Origin: Stenotrophomonas sp. WZN-1
GTDB lineage: Bacteria; Pseudomonadota; Gammaproteobacteria; Xanthomonadales; Xanthomonadaceae
Reading direction: 5' to 3'
DNA: 64,000 nucleotides
Assembly (NCBI RefSeq): GCF_002192255.1
Contig: NZ_CP021768.1
Span: forward strand, 1,320,001-1,384,000
In this document: positions 9,201 to 16,259 of the stretch, piece by piece
Position numbering within the stretch: position 1 is the first letter of the stretch
Layout of the letters: each line of letters starts with the position of its first letter
Made by a program: the position numbers and the translations under genes
The notes under the pieces: generated by a model
What the model saw: the letters and a program-made list of their open reading frames with translations, nothing else
The model's database searches: none
Told to the model about the DNA's origin: nothing

Positions 9201-11635
9201 TTTCCGGCCGCAATGTCGATCTGGCTGCAGCCAATGACCTGATCATCCGTAGCAGTGAAGATCGCTACTCTCAGGAGAGCCGAAACCAGTCGCTGGGCGG
9301 GGAGGTGGGCGTTGCCATCAGTGGCAGCAGTGGTGGAGGTGCCGCCATCGGTGTCTACGTGGGCGCGAACGCTGCGCGCGGCAAGGCGGACGGCGAGGGC
9401 ACCCTCCACAACGAGAGCATCATCCAGGCCGGCGACAGGCTGACCTTCACCAGTGGCGGCAATACCACCTTGCAAGGCGCACAGCTCCTGGCCGACCAAG
9501 TGGTCGGACGTGTAACCGGCGATTTGACGTTGCGCAGCGAGCAGGACACAGACCGCTACAAGACCGAACAGCTGGCTGCGAAGGGCGAGGCGACCATCGG
9601 CTACGGCTTTGAGGGCAGCGCCAGCGGCAGTGCCAGCATGATCGACAGTGACTATCGCAGTGTTCGCGAGCAGACAGGAATCGCGGCGGGTAGCGGTGGA
9701 TTCCAGCTGCAGGTGGGGGGCAATACCCACCTCGCTGGTGCTGTGATCGGCAGTACTGCCGATCCGTCCAAGAATCAGCTATCTACGGGCAGCCTGTCGT
9801 TCGAGGAGCTGAAGAATCGTGCCGAGTTCCTTTCTGCGTCCGTCAGTGGCGGTACAAGCGGCGGTGGCAATCTTTCGGATGGCTTCTCGTTCGATCCGTC
9901 ACTGGTGCCCGGTCTGCCGACAGGGGACAGCAAGAGTTCCACAACTCGCAGTGGCTTGGCAGATGGCACAGTCGAGATCCGCAACGGTGACGATTCCGTA
10001 CTAGCAGGTTTGCAGCGTGGCGTGACGGGCTTGGACAACGCCAATGGCTTTGCGCCGATCTTTGACGACAGAAAGGTGCAGGAGAGGCAGGAACTGACCC
10101 AGATGCTGGGTGCCATCGGCTTTGAAGTGATCGGCAACCTGGCCGCAAACAAGACTGCCCAGGCAAATGCAGACCTGGAAGTGGCCCGTGCCAATGGCGA
10201 TGCCGAGGCCGAGGTCGATGCGCTTCGGCGGATTGAGCAGTGGGGTGAGGGCGGACGCAACAAAGTGTTGTTGCATGGCCTGACCGGCGCAGCGGTGGTG
10301 GCATTGAGCGGTGGAGATATTGGTGGCGCTGCAGCTGGCGCAGCCGGTTCCGAACTGGCCAAGGACGCGATGATCAGGTTCCTTACGGGGCAGGGAATGG
10401 ATCCGCGCAGTGCTGAGTTCAACAGTTTGATTGAGTTGGCCAGTGCTGCACTGGGGGGCGTGATAGGTGGCAGTGATGGTGCAGCGGTCGCGTTGCTGGG
10501 AGATCGGTTCAATCGTCAGTTGCATCCTGATGAAGTGGTGTGGATCAACACTCACGCGGCAATATTTGCCGAACAGGAAGGAATAAGTGAAGACGAAGCT
10601 CGCCGTAGGCTGATAGTTGAGGGGGCCTCACGCGTTGATGCAAGAGTCAACAAATTGATTGGTGAGGAGAACGTGGATGACGCAGCCACAGCGTTCCTTA
10701 GCACCATGGGGGGGAAGTACGGGTTCGGCGCGACGGAGATCGAGTACAACAATTTCAATCTCTATGGGAACGAGCTACTCAAGGACGACGCGCTGTACCG
10801 GCAGGTCTTTAACTCCTTGCTCGCTGCTGGTGTCTCCAGAGATGATCTGAACTACACCTTTTTTGATCTGAATAATCTGAGAGGTACGGTTGGGCGCGGT
10901 CGTGACGGCCAAATGATGCTTGAAAGTTTCAGTGGTGATGTTGGGGCTGCAGGCAGCCTGATTGCCAGCCTATCGCGGGGAGATGGCAACGGTGCTGCAA
11001 TTACCGCCGCAACATTCTTGATTCCGGTACGTATGCCTGGAGGGAAGATCGTTAGCGAAGTGGGCGTGGAGATCGCAGGGTCTGTCACGAGGGAGGCTGG
11101 GCGCCGATCGGATGAGATTTTTGCGGCTGCCGACACGGCCCTGAAACGGGGCGCCGCAGCGTCGGAGGTTCCTGCTCGATCGCTGGAGCAGCTGCTTCCC
11201 AATGGAAAAGTTCCCAGTGTTAGAAATGGAGAATTCAATCGTTGGTTCGATCAGCTTTCTTCTGCGGAATTGGAAGTCCTTTGGGAGAATAAGGGCGTTC
11301 GAGACGCTATAGAATCCCGCATACGCCAACCTGGCGGGCTGCACGAATGGTGCATGGTCTGTAGAGCCCCTGATTTCAAAAAATGGGGTGTTTCGATGGA
11401 GGAGATCAAGAGGTTCAGAACCAAAACAGAGGAGCTGAAATGGACCAATCCTGCTGATGGAAAGCTGGGTGGTCATGGTGGTAACGGTTCTGGAGCCTTC
11501 CATAATGAGCTGGGGCGGATAATTGACGAAAGTAGGTCGCTCGAAGAATTCAATTCGAGTATTATAATTCTGAGGGATCGGTGGAAGATTGATCCTAGCC
11601 TGCTTCCGCCGCTTCCAAAATCTGGAGGGATGTAG
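206..11635 (+). CDS. cdiA: CdiA/FhaB-type two-partner secretion exoprotein with C-terminal toxin
   Basis: A 3809-residue exoprotein for contact-dependent inhibition. Residues 1-27 form an extended signal peptide region (MNSIYRLVFNRALRVWQ), followed by a hydrophobic core ending in APVAAAQ near 64. The TPS secretion domain spans about 64-300 and has the NPAGIQVNGGGF motif. A Gly/Thr/Pro linker lies at 423-472. Long LDN..G hemagglutinin (FHA-1) repeats run from about 473 to 1830. A middle region with a CTTNC cysteine pair near 2001 follows, then a conserved Tyr/Arg-rich block at about 2273-2405. FHA-2 repeats occupy about 2409-3190. A pretoxin region at about 3290-3445 ends in NRQLHPDE rather than VENN. 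The last 150 residues form the toxin tip, with HEWCMVC, FKKWGV and GHGGNGSGAFHNEL; I recall similar tips in Rhs toxins but cannot name the family. The start is preceded by AAGGA. The presumed immunity gene follows after 2 bases. Confidence 0.93.
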   Translation: MNSIYRLVFNRALRVWQVASELVKGGGGLVGQIAGRQTAALSPLGFALMCALGWVSLAPVAAAQSVGHIASDPNAPGRERPTVVTAPNGVPMVNITTPSAGGVSRNRYSQFDVGREGVILNNARGQVQTQLGGWVQGNPWLATGSARVILNEVNGPASRLNGYVEVAGQRAEVIIANPAGIQVNGGGFLNASRVTLTTGTPVFSGSGSLEGYRVSGGAIEVNGDGLDASRADYTDLITRSLKVNAGIWANQLQATLGNNVVSADHSQVNAAAASGEAPTFALDVGALGGMFANKIWLVGNEHGVGVRNAGSIGAQAGELVVTVDGRLENTGALQSLQNVRVQASGDLANAGTIAATHEAAITSGGTLDNSGGKLNAQRLQLQAQALRNRGGAIEQTGVQALSLNAGSVSNRSEGLIGALDAVASGGSGGTPSGTSPGSGGTPGTGAPGTGTPGTPGTGTGGGKPVTPAVPLAAGVLDIAGTLDNDGGSISNGGRVSLVAGNGLDNSGGRLGVASLRATGDLNNAGGTLQVHGDAALQLGTLSNQKGALSVAGALQLQTLSLDNRAGELRHAGSAESAWTVQGAFNNEGGLLATNAERLTLGAGRVFNAGGRIEHAGNGGLLLTTGDWAGAGGRLSTLGRLDWTVGNADVRNGTLSAALFQIAAGTLDNRGGSLLSLGNQGSMLRAGTLDNSAGGTVAGNGELHLTATTLDNSKGLLQQAGNGALRVHADTLRGSEGRLLSNGDLSLTGGQLDVSGGTTSAQSVRIQADGLRNAGGQIVSLSNSELALEVGGTFDNQGGQVLGNAGLSIDAGRIDNQKGTLQSAGSQGATLTVRDELDNSAGAISGNGQLQLHVGSLLNQGGKVLAAGNSLLQVQARELLDNSNGGRLAGTGDVLLQAARLDNRSGAIEHAGSGSLQIRADALQGAAGRILSQSALMLEGGELVLGAGSTTQAERIAINAERLDNAGGNLSATGSDALQLHVAQTVDNSGGTIAGNGALDVQAGELLNRKGTLSAAGAADSTVQVDGTLDNHEGTIASNANRLTLTAAQLDNSAGAIRQAGNQGLDITTARLDGSKGTLVSAATLTLRADEMDHRDATLGADRFDLEAGTLDNAGGRIIASGEDASRIHATTLGNAGGTLASNGDLTLQAQTLDNSAGKIQHAGSGQLQVLAQTLLGSGGSVLSNGTLVLEGKTLDLSKATTSARRIDVTADSLITAGGTLTATGEKALRLRVQGLLDNRGGSLASNGVLDVSARQLINAQGTLQGAGSGRSTLAIGQALDNQSGRILLGGAGTLNAASLDNLGGTVHAGGSELVLGIDGRLDNGSQGLLSSAGAMTLDAASLDNRHGTVVAGKDLLLTTVAGVDNSDGAMQAGELLQLQANGLDNQRGTLLGGQLTVDTRGQRLDNSAGTLGTQKGALTVHSGALDNQGGRVQSAADLLIDTTGQAIDNRSTASSGGLLAAGKLQLEGGALDNRGGTLSAQGDARLLLASADNSAGGTLASAAGLSLQATTLANGAGRVQAGRNLDLTLSGHLDNTAGAIAAGQLLTLTAASVDNRNTRGGDGTRGLQAGQLQFGTQWLDNSQGQIVTDGGARLQVNGQLQNNGGVITTGGNLDSSADSVANSGGLLRADGSQTLVARALSEDGQVHAQRDLSLTLQQGLSNRGEWVANGTLALHLSGDLDNQGVLRGGNLDLNAQNITNAANGEISSEGITHLNARGQLTNRGLIDGKVTHLEADVLDNLGTGRIYGDHVAISAGVLKNHAEDANGATRVGTVAARERLDLGLRELHNTGKGLIYSGGDAAIGGALGADRIASGIAGRIDNISSVIDVTGTLSIDAQVVNNIRENVVITQATTVNAPVRMDRPAWWRNGKNATENIRSTSHYSAHEVYYLNPADILEDTPHITPDGFTVHRAVVRLTAQTSAYFFGRGGLYAALGERSRLNVQDGTVVMYYVGRQDNQVNPDQVAGGADDPFAELSTLHPDSPAFRYVDDKLTYSSAYGTCTTNCVQLWTFKDYDPDRILTSPQFAGGSSTSANEQYRLATRTVTEDVLQPGVGADAVIRSGGAMRIRTDDLRNHYGSIAAGGDLDIVGLSGAAKVDNLAATLYRTHQFSNVSHTFGGDVMTWSTPAISEVTGKIGGSIVSGGSLSIDVGDLSNLNQGRNAPNVQNGSAMANLNVQGPKTLPDGPGHGGAQGPGQSTGTGADRALAQAADAAGTQHGGNVGGVAGNSGTFGPRVVAASGGSPDRIAMGAPDTRAPSASLFNVNPNSGHYLVETDPRFTDHRTWLSSDHLLGQMGYSPDTVHKRLGDGYYEQKLVREQIGQLTGRRFLDGYASDEAQYRALLEAGATVASEWGLRPGVALTEAQMAQLTSDIVWLVEQTVTLADGSTTTALVPQVYLRLRPGDLDGNGALLAGANVDINLGNGLVNTGNIAGRKLVTIDAGNIEHLGGSISGQYVGLSSDKDIRVVGAAVTATDALSVKAAGNVTVASTVETQRGGGTYQYETNRIDRVAGLYVTNPSGDGMLSVVAGGDISLQAAQLRNAGADGLTQLAAGGNLDVGAIALEERRDATFDERNQQRSSKTTNAATSVQGGGDVVLAAGKDINLAAAQITAGGALALQAGGDINSQSLVDSENRDFANAGKRSSLQVSQSDETVRGSQLQARDDIAFSAGRDVTLIAAGVRSDQGAISIGAERDVNLLAAQESHTWEKGAQSKKRGLTSSTRTATHDATQDVLAMGTTLSGEKVIIGAGRDITVEGAKVAATADVLMAAKGNLSILAAESTHSEQHSSDRKKSGLLGGMNGSFGVTFGSRSNGNSNSLTETLAEGSLIGSALGSVTLSAGQTLHLGGSDVLSKTGITMIGKDVLIDAAEQQTTYTDNSYFRQSGLNVALGGASVDTVQSARAVYATAKRADEVEDDRLKALYAYKAAQGAIAVAEAVGQQSGNGEGGAGLNVRVTVGSQRSRSESVMEQTTHRGSLLKSEGDVVVAATGGDLTIVGSQISGRNVDLAAANDLIIRSSEDRYSQESRNQSLGGEVGVAISGSSGGGAAIGVYVGANAARGKADGEGTLHNESIIQAGDRLTFTSGGNTTLQGAQLLADQVVGRVTGDLTLRSEQDTDRYKTEQLAAKGEATIGYGFEGSASGSASMIDSDYRSVREQTGIAAGSGGFQLQVGGNTHLAGAVIGSTADPSKNQLSTGSLSFEELKNRAEFLSASVSGGTSGGGNLSDGFSFDPSLVPGLPTGDSKSSTTRSGLADGTVEIRNGDDSVLAGLQRGVTGLDNANGFAPIFDDRKVQERQELTQMLGAIGFEVIGNLAANKTAQANADLEVARANGDAEAEVDALRRIEQWGEGGRNKVLLHGLTGAAVVALSGGDIGGAAAGAAGSELAKDAMIRFLTGQGMDPRSAEFNSLIELASAALGGVIGGSDGAAVALLGDRFNRQLHPDEVVWINTHAAIFAEQEGISEDEARRRLIVEGASRVDARVNKLIGEENVDDAATAFLSTMGGKYGFGATEIEYNNFNLYGNELLKDDALYRQVFNSLLAAGVSRDDLNYTFFDLNNLRGTVGRGRDGQMMLESFSGDVGAAGSLIASLSRGDGNGAAITAATFLIPVRMPGGKIVSEVGVEIAGSVTREAGRRSDEIFAAADTALKRGAAASEVPARSLEQLLPNGKVPSVRNGEFNRWFDQLSSAELEVLWENKGVRDAIESRIRQPGGLHEWCMVCRAPDFKKWGVSMEEIKRFRTKTEELKWTNPADGKLGGHGGNGSGAFHNELGRIIDESRSLEEFNSSIIILRDRWKIDPSLLPPLPKSGGM

Positions 11636-11637
11636 AT

Positions 11638-12261
11638 GTGAGTACGCTTTTGTCTGATTGGTGCGCGTTTTGTGAAGGGTTTGCCGTGTTCGATAAGTCT
11701 CATTTTTTGGGTTTGTTGAAAGAGCATTCGAGCGATTATGAGCTTCGAAAGATATTTGGTTATTTTTCGTCCTCGGCAGACTTGCATGAGCGCGCGGTTA
11801 AGGTTATTTCTTCCGGTAGATTGGACGGTTCGTTGTACCTGCTTCCACGTTTCTCCACGACCAAGGAGGAAATTGTTAGGCTTGGGAGTGAGTGGTTAAA
11901 AGGTCAGGAGGAAATCTGTAGGAGGATCGGTGAGGTCGAAATTGAAGAAATTTGCAGGCGTGCGGAGGTAGTTTTTGTTGCCGGGGGTCATCTGGATTCC
12001 GTGCTTCGCATGGATATTCCTCAATATTGGCTGTTTGACGGAATTGGTGACTCTGTCAGGGGGAGTAGAATATCTGAATCCGACCAGGTGTATGCGCTGC
12101 TCGAGGCGCTTTATGGCTTGGCTGCCGATTATTATCTGGCGTGGTACATCGGTAGTTCTCTGTTTGAATTGGATGTGGATTTTGATCCCTATTTTGAGTT
12201 CTGGCGCGTGGGGGGGCGGTGCGCACTGACTGAGTCAGAGTTTCTGGTTTCTAATCAGTAA
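11638..12261 (+). CDS. Putative immunity protein for the CdiA toxin (CdiI position)
   Basis: A 207-residue soluble protein with no recognised domain. It starts with GTG 2 bases after the exoprotein stop; a GGAGG at about 11624 overlaps the end of the toxin coding sequence and gives a normal spacing. The overlapping ATG at 11636 runs straight into TGA, which supports the GTG. Base composition drops sharply here compared with the repeat region (many T-rich codons), typical of horizontally exchanged toxin-immunity tips. Family knowledge says that the gene immediately after a CdiA C-terminus encodes the cognate immunity protein, which binds and blocks the toxin in the cytoplasm. The function is inferred from position only. 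Confidence 0.7.
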   Translation: MSTLLSDWCAFCEGFAVFDKSHFLGLLKEHSSDYELRKIFGYFSSSADLHERAVKVISSGRLDGSLYLLPRFSTTKEEIVRLGSEWLKGQEEICRRIGEVEIEEICRRAEVVFVAGGHLDSVLRMDIPQYWLFDGIGDSVRGSRISESDQVYALLEALYGLAADYYLAWYIGSSLFELDVDFDPYFEFWRVGGRCALTESEFLVSNQ

Positions 12262-12346
12262 GTGGTGGTGCATGTGTTCATCTTTTGGTGCACGCTCGCA
12301 GCCCAAGAGTGTGCTAATGGGCGCCTGCGGCATAACCCAGGCATAA
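12262..12346. other. Junction between intact cdiA-cdiI and first orphan cassette
   Basis: After the immunity stop at 12261 there are about 80 bases with no convincing ORF, promoter or ribosome binding site. At 12344-12346 a TAA stops the frame that immediately afterwards reads LTNRAEWVANSGS, an exoprotein repeat sequence. Hemagglutinin homology therefore begins abruptly at 12347, marking the 5' edge of the orphan cassette. No insertion-sequence inverted repeats were seen at the edge. Confidence 0.5.
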
Positions 12347-12409
12347 GGTCTGACCAACCGTGCCGAATGGGTCGCTAATAGCGGCTCGATCCTCAGCCAG
12401 GGCACGCAG

Positions 12410-15400
12410 ATGTCGGCCGAGGGCAACGCTGTGCTGCTGGCCACCAAGGACATCGTGTTCGACGTGGCCCACAACACCGAGCGCAGCGACAGCAGCAGCC
12501 GCGGCAAGGGCTGGGGCTTTGCCAACAACACCAGCGGCCTGCCGTTCGGTACCAACAACTCGCAGAGCCAGGGCAGCGGCAGCAGTGACACCATCACCGG
12601 CACGCAGTTGTCGGTCGGCGGCGGCGTGCGCATGGCCACCACCGAGGGCAACATCAGCCTGACCGCAGCCAACATCGCCGCCGAGAAGGACGTCAGCATC
12701 CGTGCGGCCGGTGATCTGCTGGTCCGCAGCGGGCAGGATACGGTCAGCAACGCCAATACGTCGGACAGCAAGGCGATCGGCACGGTACAGATATCGGATA
12801 CAGAGAAGTTCTCCGGCTGGCATCGCGAGCAGCACCAGGACGACAGCGCGCAGGTGTCACAGGTGGCCAGCAGCATCGGCAGTCTGGGTGGCAGCGTGAA
12901 CCTGACCGCCGGTGGCAAGTACACGCAGACGGCCAGCAACGTGGTGGCCGCCAAGGACGTGAACATCACCGCTGCCGAGATCGAGCTGCTGACCGCCGAC
13001 GAAAGTGGTCACTACTCGCAGAGCGACAAGGACCTGAAGATCGGCGTGTTCGCGCGGGTGAAGTCGCCGTTGATCGACCTGATCAACAACGTGGACGCGG
13101 CCCGTCAGTCCGATGATCGCCTGCAGAAGATGCAGGGCATGGCGGCGGGCGCCAACGCGTACCAGGCAGCCAGTGCGATCTCGGCACTGTCCGGCCGTGG
13201 CGGCAGTGGCGAACTGTTCCGAGCTGAAGCAGGCATCGGCTTCAAGACCGCCAACAGCAGTGCCGATGGCAGCAGCATGGTGTCGCGTGGTTCCACCATC
13301 CAGGGCGGCGGCAACGTCAACCTCACCAGCACCCAGGGCGACATCCATGTGGTGCAGGGCAACCTCAGCGCGGGCAACACCCTCAGCCTGGATTCGGCCG
13401 GAGATATCCTGCTGGAAGCTGGCAAGGCGCATGTGGCCGACCGCAGCAAGAGCAGCAATGCCGGCGCCGAGGTGGGCGTAGGCGTCTCTGTAGGCGCGCA
13501 GACCGGCGTGTACGTGTACGCCGAAGCGAGTGTTGGCAGCAGCAAGGCCAATGCCGAGAGCAGCACCTGGCAGAACACCACGCTGACCGGCAAGAACATC
13601 TCGATGAAGGCAGAGGGCGATACCACGCTACGTGGCGCCACAGCGACCGCTGATCGCATCGACGTCAAGACCGGCGGCACGCTGACGATCGAGTCGCTGC
13701 AGGACATCGCCGAGAGCATGTCGAAGAACAGCCAGGTGGGCGGTCGCGTGCAGGTGTCGTTGGGTACCGCGTGGAATGCTGACGGGTATGCCAGTGCAGG
13801 CAAGGCCAGCGGCAGCTATCAGGGTGTTGGCCAGCAGAGCGGCCTGTTTGCCGGCAATGGCGGGTACCACGTCGATGCCGGCCACGTGAACCTGGTGGGT
13901 GGTGCGATTGCCAGCACCCATGCGGGCAACAGTGAACTGACTGCGGACTCGCTGACGTTCACCGACCTGCAGAACCACATGGACTACACGGCCAGTTCGG
14001 GCAGCATCAGTGGTGGTGCGGGCGGGCAGATGGATGGCTGGACGCCCAAGCCGGGAACGGCCGCGCCCCGAGGTGGTCCAGGCCTGCCGATGATGGAAAA
14101 GGGCAGCGACAGCAGCTCCACGTTTGCTACCTTGACCGAGGGCAACATCACCATCGGTGGCAAGCAGACGTCGGCGGCCGAGCTGGGCATCAACACCGAT
14201 GCCAGTGGAGCGCATCGTGCGCTGGATGCACTGCCGGATGCGAGCAAGCTGCTGGCGGATCAGCAGGCGATGGCGGCTGCGGCGGGGACGGTGATGGCCA
14301 CCAGCCAGCAGATTGCCTGGGACGTTCAAGCCTATCAGAGCAAGAAGGCAACCCAGGCGTACTACGATGGCCTGTCAACCGATGATAAAAAGGCGTTCAA
14401 CGCGCTTAGCGCAGCGCAACGCGATAAGGTGCTGACCGCAAACAGCCAGGCCTATAACGATGCGAAGAAGTGGGGTGATGGCGGTGAGTACAGCCGTGCC
14501 CTGAGCGCGGTGACGACGGCTGTGGTCGGGGGCGTAGCCGGCCAGGGCGTCGGTCAGGTCGCCTCCAATGCACTGGCGCCCTATGCCGCTTACTTCATCG
14601 GCAGCAAGCTGGACCCGAACCATGGCAGCGATCCCAATGCGACTCTGCAATTGCTGTCGCATGCGGTGTTGGGTGCGCTGCTGGCGGAAGCCAATGGTGG
14701 CAGCGCGGGAACCGGAGCGGCGTCTGCGGCCGGCGGCGAGCTGGCCGCGAAGGTACTGACCAATACATTGACCGGCGGAGACCCCTCCAAGCTGAGCCAG
14801 GAACAGAAGGAGATGGTGCTGGCGTTGTCGCAGGCGGTGGGTGCACTGGCGAGTGGGCTGCCGGGGCAGGAGCTGGCTGGGATCGCGTTGAACGCGGGGA
14901 TTGCCAAGAACTCGGTTGAGAACAACTTCCTTGCAGAGGACCAGGCTCGTGTAATGAAGCAGCAGCTCGACGAGTGCGGCAGCGACACGTCATGCCAGAA
15001 GACGGTGCGCGATGTTGCCAAGCAATTGTCGGAGCGAATGGACTATGAGCTGCTCTCGGTTTGTACAGCAAATTCGGCGAGTCCTGCATGTCAGGCGTTT
15101 GTCAATGCGGCCGTCTCCTACAAGTACGGCTCGTGGCCCGGAGAGCTTGGCCTGTTCGATGATCTCGGCCGCAGTAGCGAGGCACTTTCCTCGTTCGCCC
15201 ACTCCTTGAATGGACGTGCCTATCGTGAGCTGATTTTTGAGAATGGGGGGCTCCAGCCGGTCTACATCCTGCCTCAGGAACACACTGTAGCTGCACTGGC
15301 GGAGTGGACCGGGAATCTTGACAGGACGATCGATCAGTACGGCCTCTTCTCGAAGGAATCGTCGGCTGAGCTGGGGCTGGGGCTTGCGAAGGTTCTGTTC

Positions 15401-15838
15401 CGGAAATATGGCGCTGTCACCATTATCGGAGGGAACGGAGGCTTCGGCGCTGGAAGTTCAGCACCCAGTGGTACCCAGGTTGGCATCGCGCCTACTTCGC
15501 CTGAAGCTCCTCGTGGCCACTTGAACGATCTGACATCGATTGAAAATAAGCAGTTGGATAAAAAATTCAAACATGCGGAAGATTTTGGACTGGTGACAAG
15601 CAAGAAGAATCCGCAGACAATTGCACAGTATGAATCCGCAATTCGGAACCACATGGCAGCGCCAGAGACAGGGCTCCGTGGCACTTATGGATTTGTTCCG
15701 GGTTCGAAAGTTTATTTCAATAGTTCAACAAATAATGCTGTGGTGCTGGATTCTTCAGGTAAATTCGTGACTGGCTTTAAGCTGGATCCAAAAAGTTCGC
15801 AGTATGAAAATCTCTTCAAAAATGGTGTCCTTCGATGA
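12410..15838 (+). CDS. Orphan CdiA cassette 1: truncated exoprotein with colicin D-like tRNase tip
   Basis: A 1142-codon ORF from an internal ATG; the homology really starts at 12347, directly after a TAA, so it lacks signal peptide, TPS domain and FHA-1 region. Residues 1-about 560 are FHA-2-like repeats, and about 640-840 a glycine/alanine-rich pretoxin domain ending NSVENNFL (VENN motif). An entry-type region of about 170 residues with four cysteines (ECGSDTSCQ, SVCTANSASPACQ) follows. The last ~100 residues resemble the colicin D catalytic domain: LDKKFKHAEDFG (Lys and His as in the colicin D active site), then GTYGFVPGSKVYFN, NNAVVLD and GFKLDPKS. Colicin D cleaves tRNA-Arg anticodon loops. 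Without a secretion signal it is probably a silent reservoir unless it recombines onto the intact cdiA. Confidence 0.75.
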   Translation: MSAEGNAVLLATKDIVFDVAHNTERSDSSSRGKGWGFANNTSGLPFGTNNSQSQGSGSSDTITGTQLSVGGGVRMATTEGNISLTAANIAAEKDVSIRAAGDLLVRSGQDTVSNANTSDSKAIGTVQISDTEKFSGWHREQHQDDSAQVSQVASSIGSLGGSVNLTAGGKYTQTASNVVAAKDVNITAAEIELLTADESGHYSQSDKDLKIGVFARVKSPLIDLINNVDAARQSDDRLQKMQGMAAGANAYQAASAISALSGRGGSGELFRAEAGIGFKTANSSADGSSMVSRGSTIQGGGNVNLTSTQGDIHVVQGNLSAGNTLSLDSAGDILLEAGKAHVADRSKSSNAGAEVGVGVSVGAQTGVYVYAEASVGSSKANAESSTWQNTTLTGKNISMKAEGDTTLRGATATADRIDVKTGGTLTIESLQDIAESMSKNSQVGGRVQVSLGTAWNADGYASAGKASGSYQGVGQQSGLFAGNGGYHVDAGHVNLVGGAIASTHAGNSELTADSLTFTDLQNHMDYTASSGSISGGAGGQMDGWTPKPGTAAPRGGPGLPMMEKGSDSSSTFATLTEGNITIGGKQTSAAELGINTDASGAHRALDALPDASKLLADQQAMAAAAGTVMATSQQIAWDVQAYQSKKATQAYYDGLSTDDKKAFNALSAAQRDKVLTANSQAYNDAKKWGDGGEYSRALSAVTTAVVGGVAGQGVGQVASNALAPYAAYFIGSKLDPNHGSDPNATLQLLSHAVLGALLAEANGGSAGTGAASAAGGELAAKVLTNTLTGGDPSKLSQEQKEMVLALSQAVGALASGLPGQELAGIALNAGIAKNSVENNFLAEDQARVMKQQLDECGSDTSCQKTVRDVAKQLSERMDYELLSVCTANSASPACQAFVNAAVSYKYGSWPGELGLFDDLGRSSEALSSFAHSLNGRAYRELIFENGGLQPVYILPQEHTVAALAEWTGNLDRTIDQYGLFSKESSAELGLGLAKVLFRKYGAVTIIGGNGGFGAGSSAPSGTQVGIAPTSPEAPRGHLNDLTSIENKQLDKKFKHAEDFGLVTSKKNPQTIAQYESAIRNHMAAPETGLRGTYGFVPGSKVYFNSSTNNAVVLDSSGKFVTGFKLDPKSSQYENLFKNGVLR
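13286..15446 (+). repeat. Direct repeat copy A (shared by the two orphan cassettes)
   Basis: From the codons for RGSTIQGGGNVNLTS to those for GGFG, cassette 1 reads almost the same as the segment 16152-18097 in cassette 2. Identity by eye is very high in the outer blocks (about 13700-14320 and 14860-15430). It falls clearly in the middle (about 14320-14800), which encodes the variable part of the pretoxin domain. After the repeat the two toxin tips are unrelated. Confidence 0.85.
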
Positions 15839-16119
15839 GTTTATTATTGTTTAAGTTTTCTGAAAGGTTCGTCGGTGGCTGGATTTCTGCGCAGTCATTT
15901 TCGGATGCATATGTTCAATTGTGGAAAATTGAAAGGGACTGTGATCTCCTGCGGAAGGGCTTCCCGGGTTTGGATGAGTGCCTGTCAACAATATTTTGTC
16001 TCGCTGATATGTATGAGCCAGATGAGGCGGCACGAGAGAGCTATGAGTTCGGGGACGAGGATCTTTTGCGCGAGGTCTCGAATGTTTTGGCTGCCTTTGA
16101 TAAATCAGTTTTTGATTAA
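15835..16119 (+). CDS. Colicin D immunity-like protein (ImmD family)
   Basis: A 94-residue acidic protein whose ATG overlaps the cassette 1 stop by 4 bases (ATGA), so the two are translationally coupled. The pattern EPDEAARESYEFGDEDLL followed by REV..VLAAFD matches what I recall of the C-terminal half of colicin D immunity protein (EPD..R..YE.D...L..EV..IL..F), and the length is close to ImmD (about 87 residues). This agrees with the colicin D-like tip upstream. Established role: ImmD occupies the tRNA-binding groove of the colicin D catalytic domain. Even if the orphan toxin is silent, this gene could protect against siblings deploying the same toxin. Confidence 0.75.
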   Translation: MSLLLFKFSERFVGGWISAQSFSDAYVQLWKIERDCDLLRKGFPGLDECLSTIFCLADMYEPDEAARESYEFGDEDLLREVSNVLAAFDKSVFD

Positions 16120-16149
16120 GATTGGCGTCGCAAACTGCGACTCTTGGTC

Positions 16150-16259
16150 ACGCGCGGCGCCACCATCCAGGGTGGCGGCAACGTCAACCTGACCAGCATC
16201 TAGGGCGACATCCACGTGGTGCAGGGCAATCTGAGCGCGGGTAGCACGCTCGGTCTGGC
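16150..16259 (+). pseudogene. Decayed 5' part of orphan cassette 2
   Basis: This stretch aligns with 13286-13399 of cassette 1 but carries an in-frame TAG at 16201-16203 where cassette 1 has CAG. It has also lost one base near 16255-16265 (38 against 39 bases over the aligned segment), which shifts the frame into the following ORF. It therefore cannot be translated through into cassette 2. No ribosome binding site or start codon of its own is evident. Confidence 0.7.
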
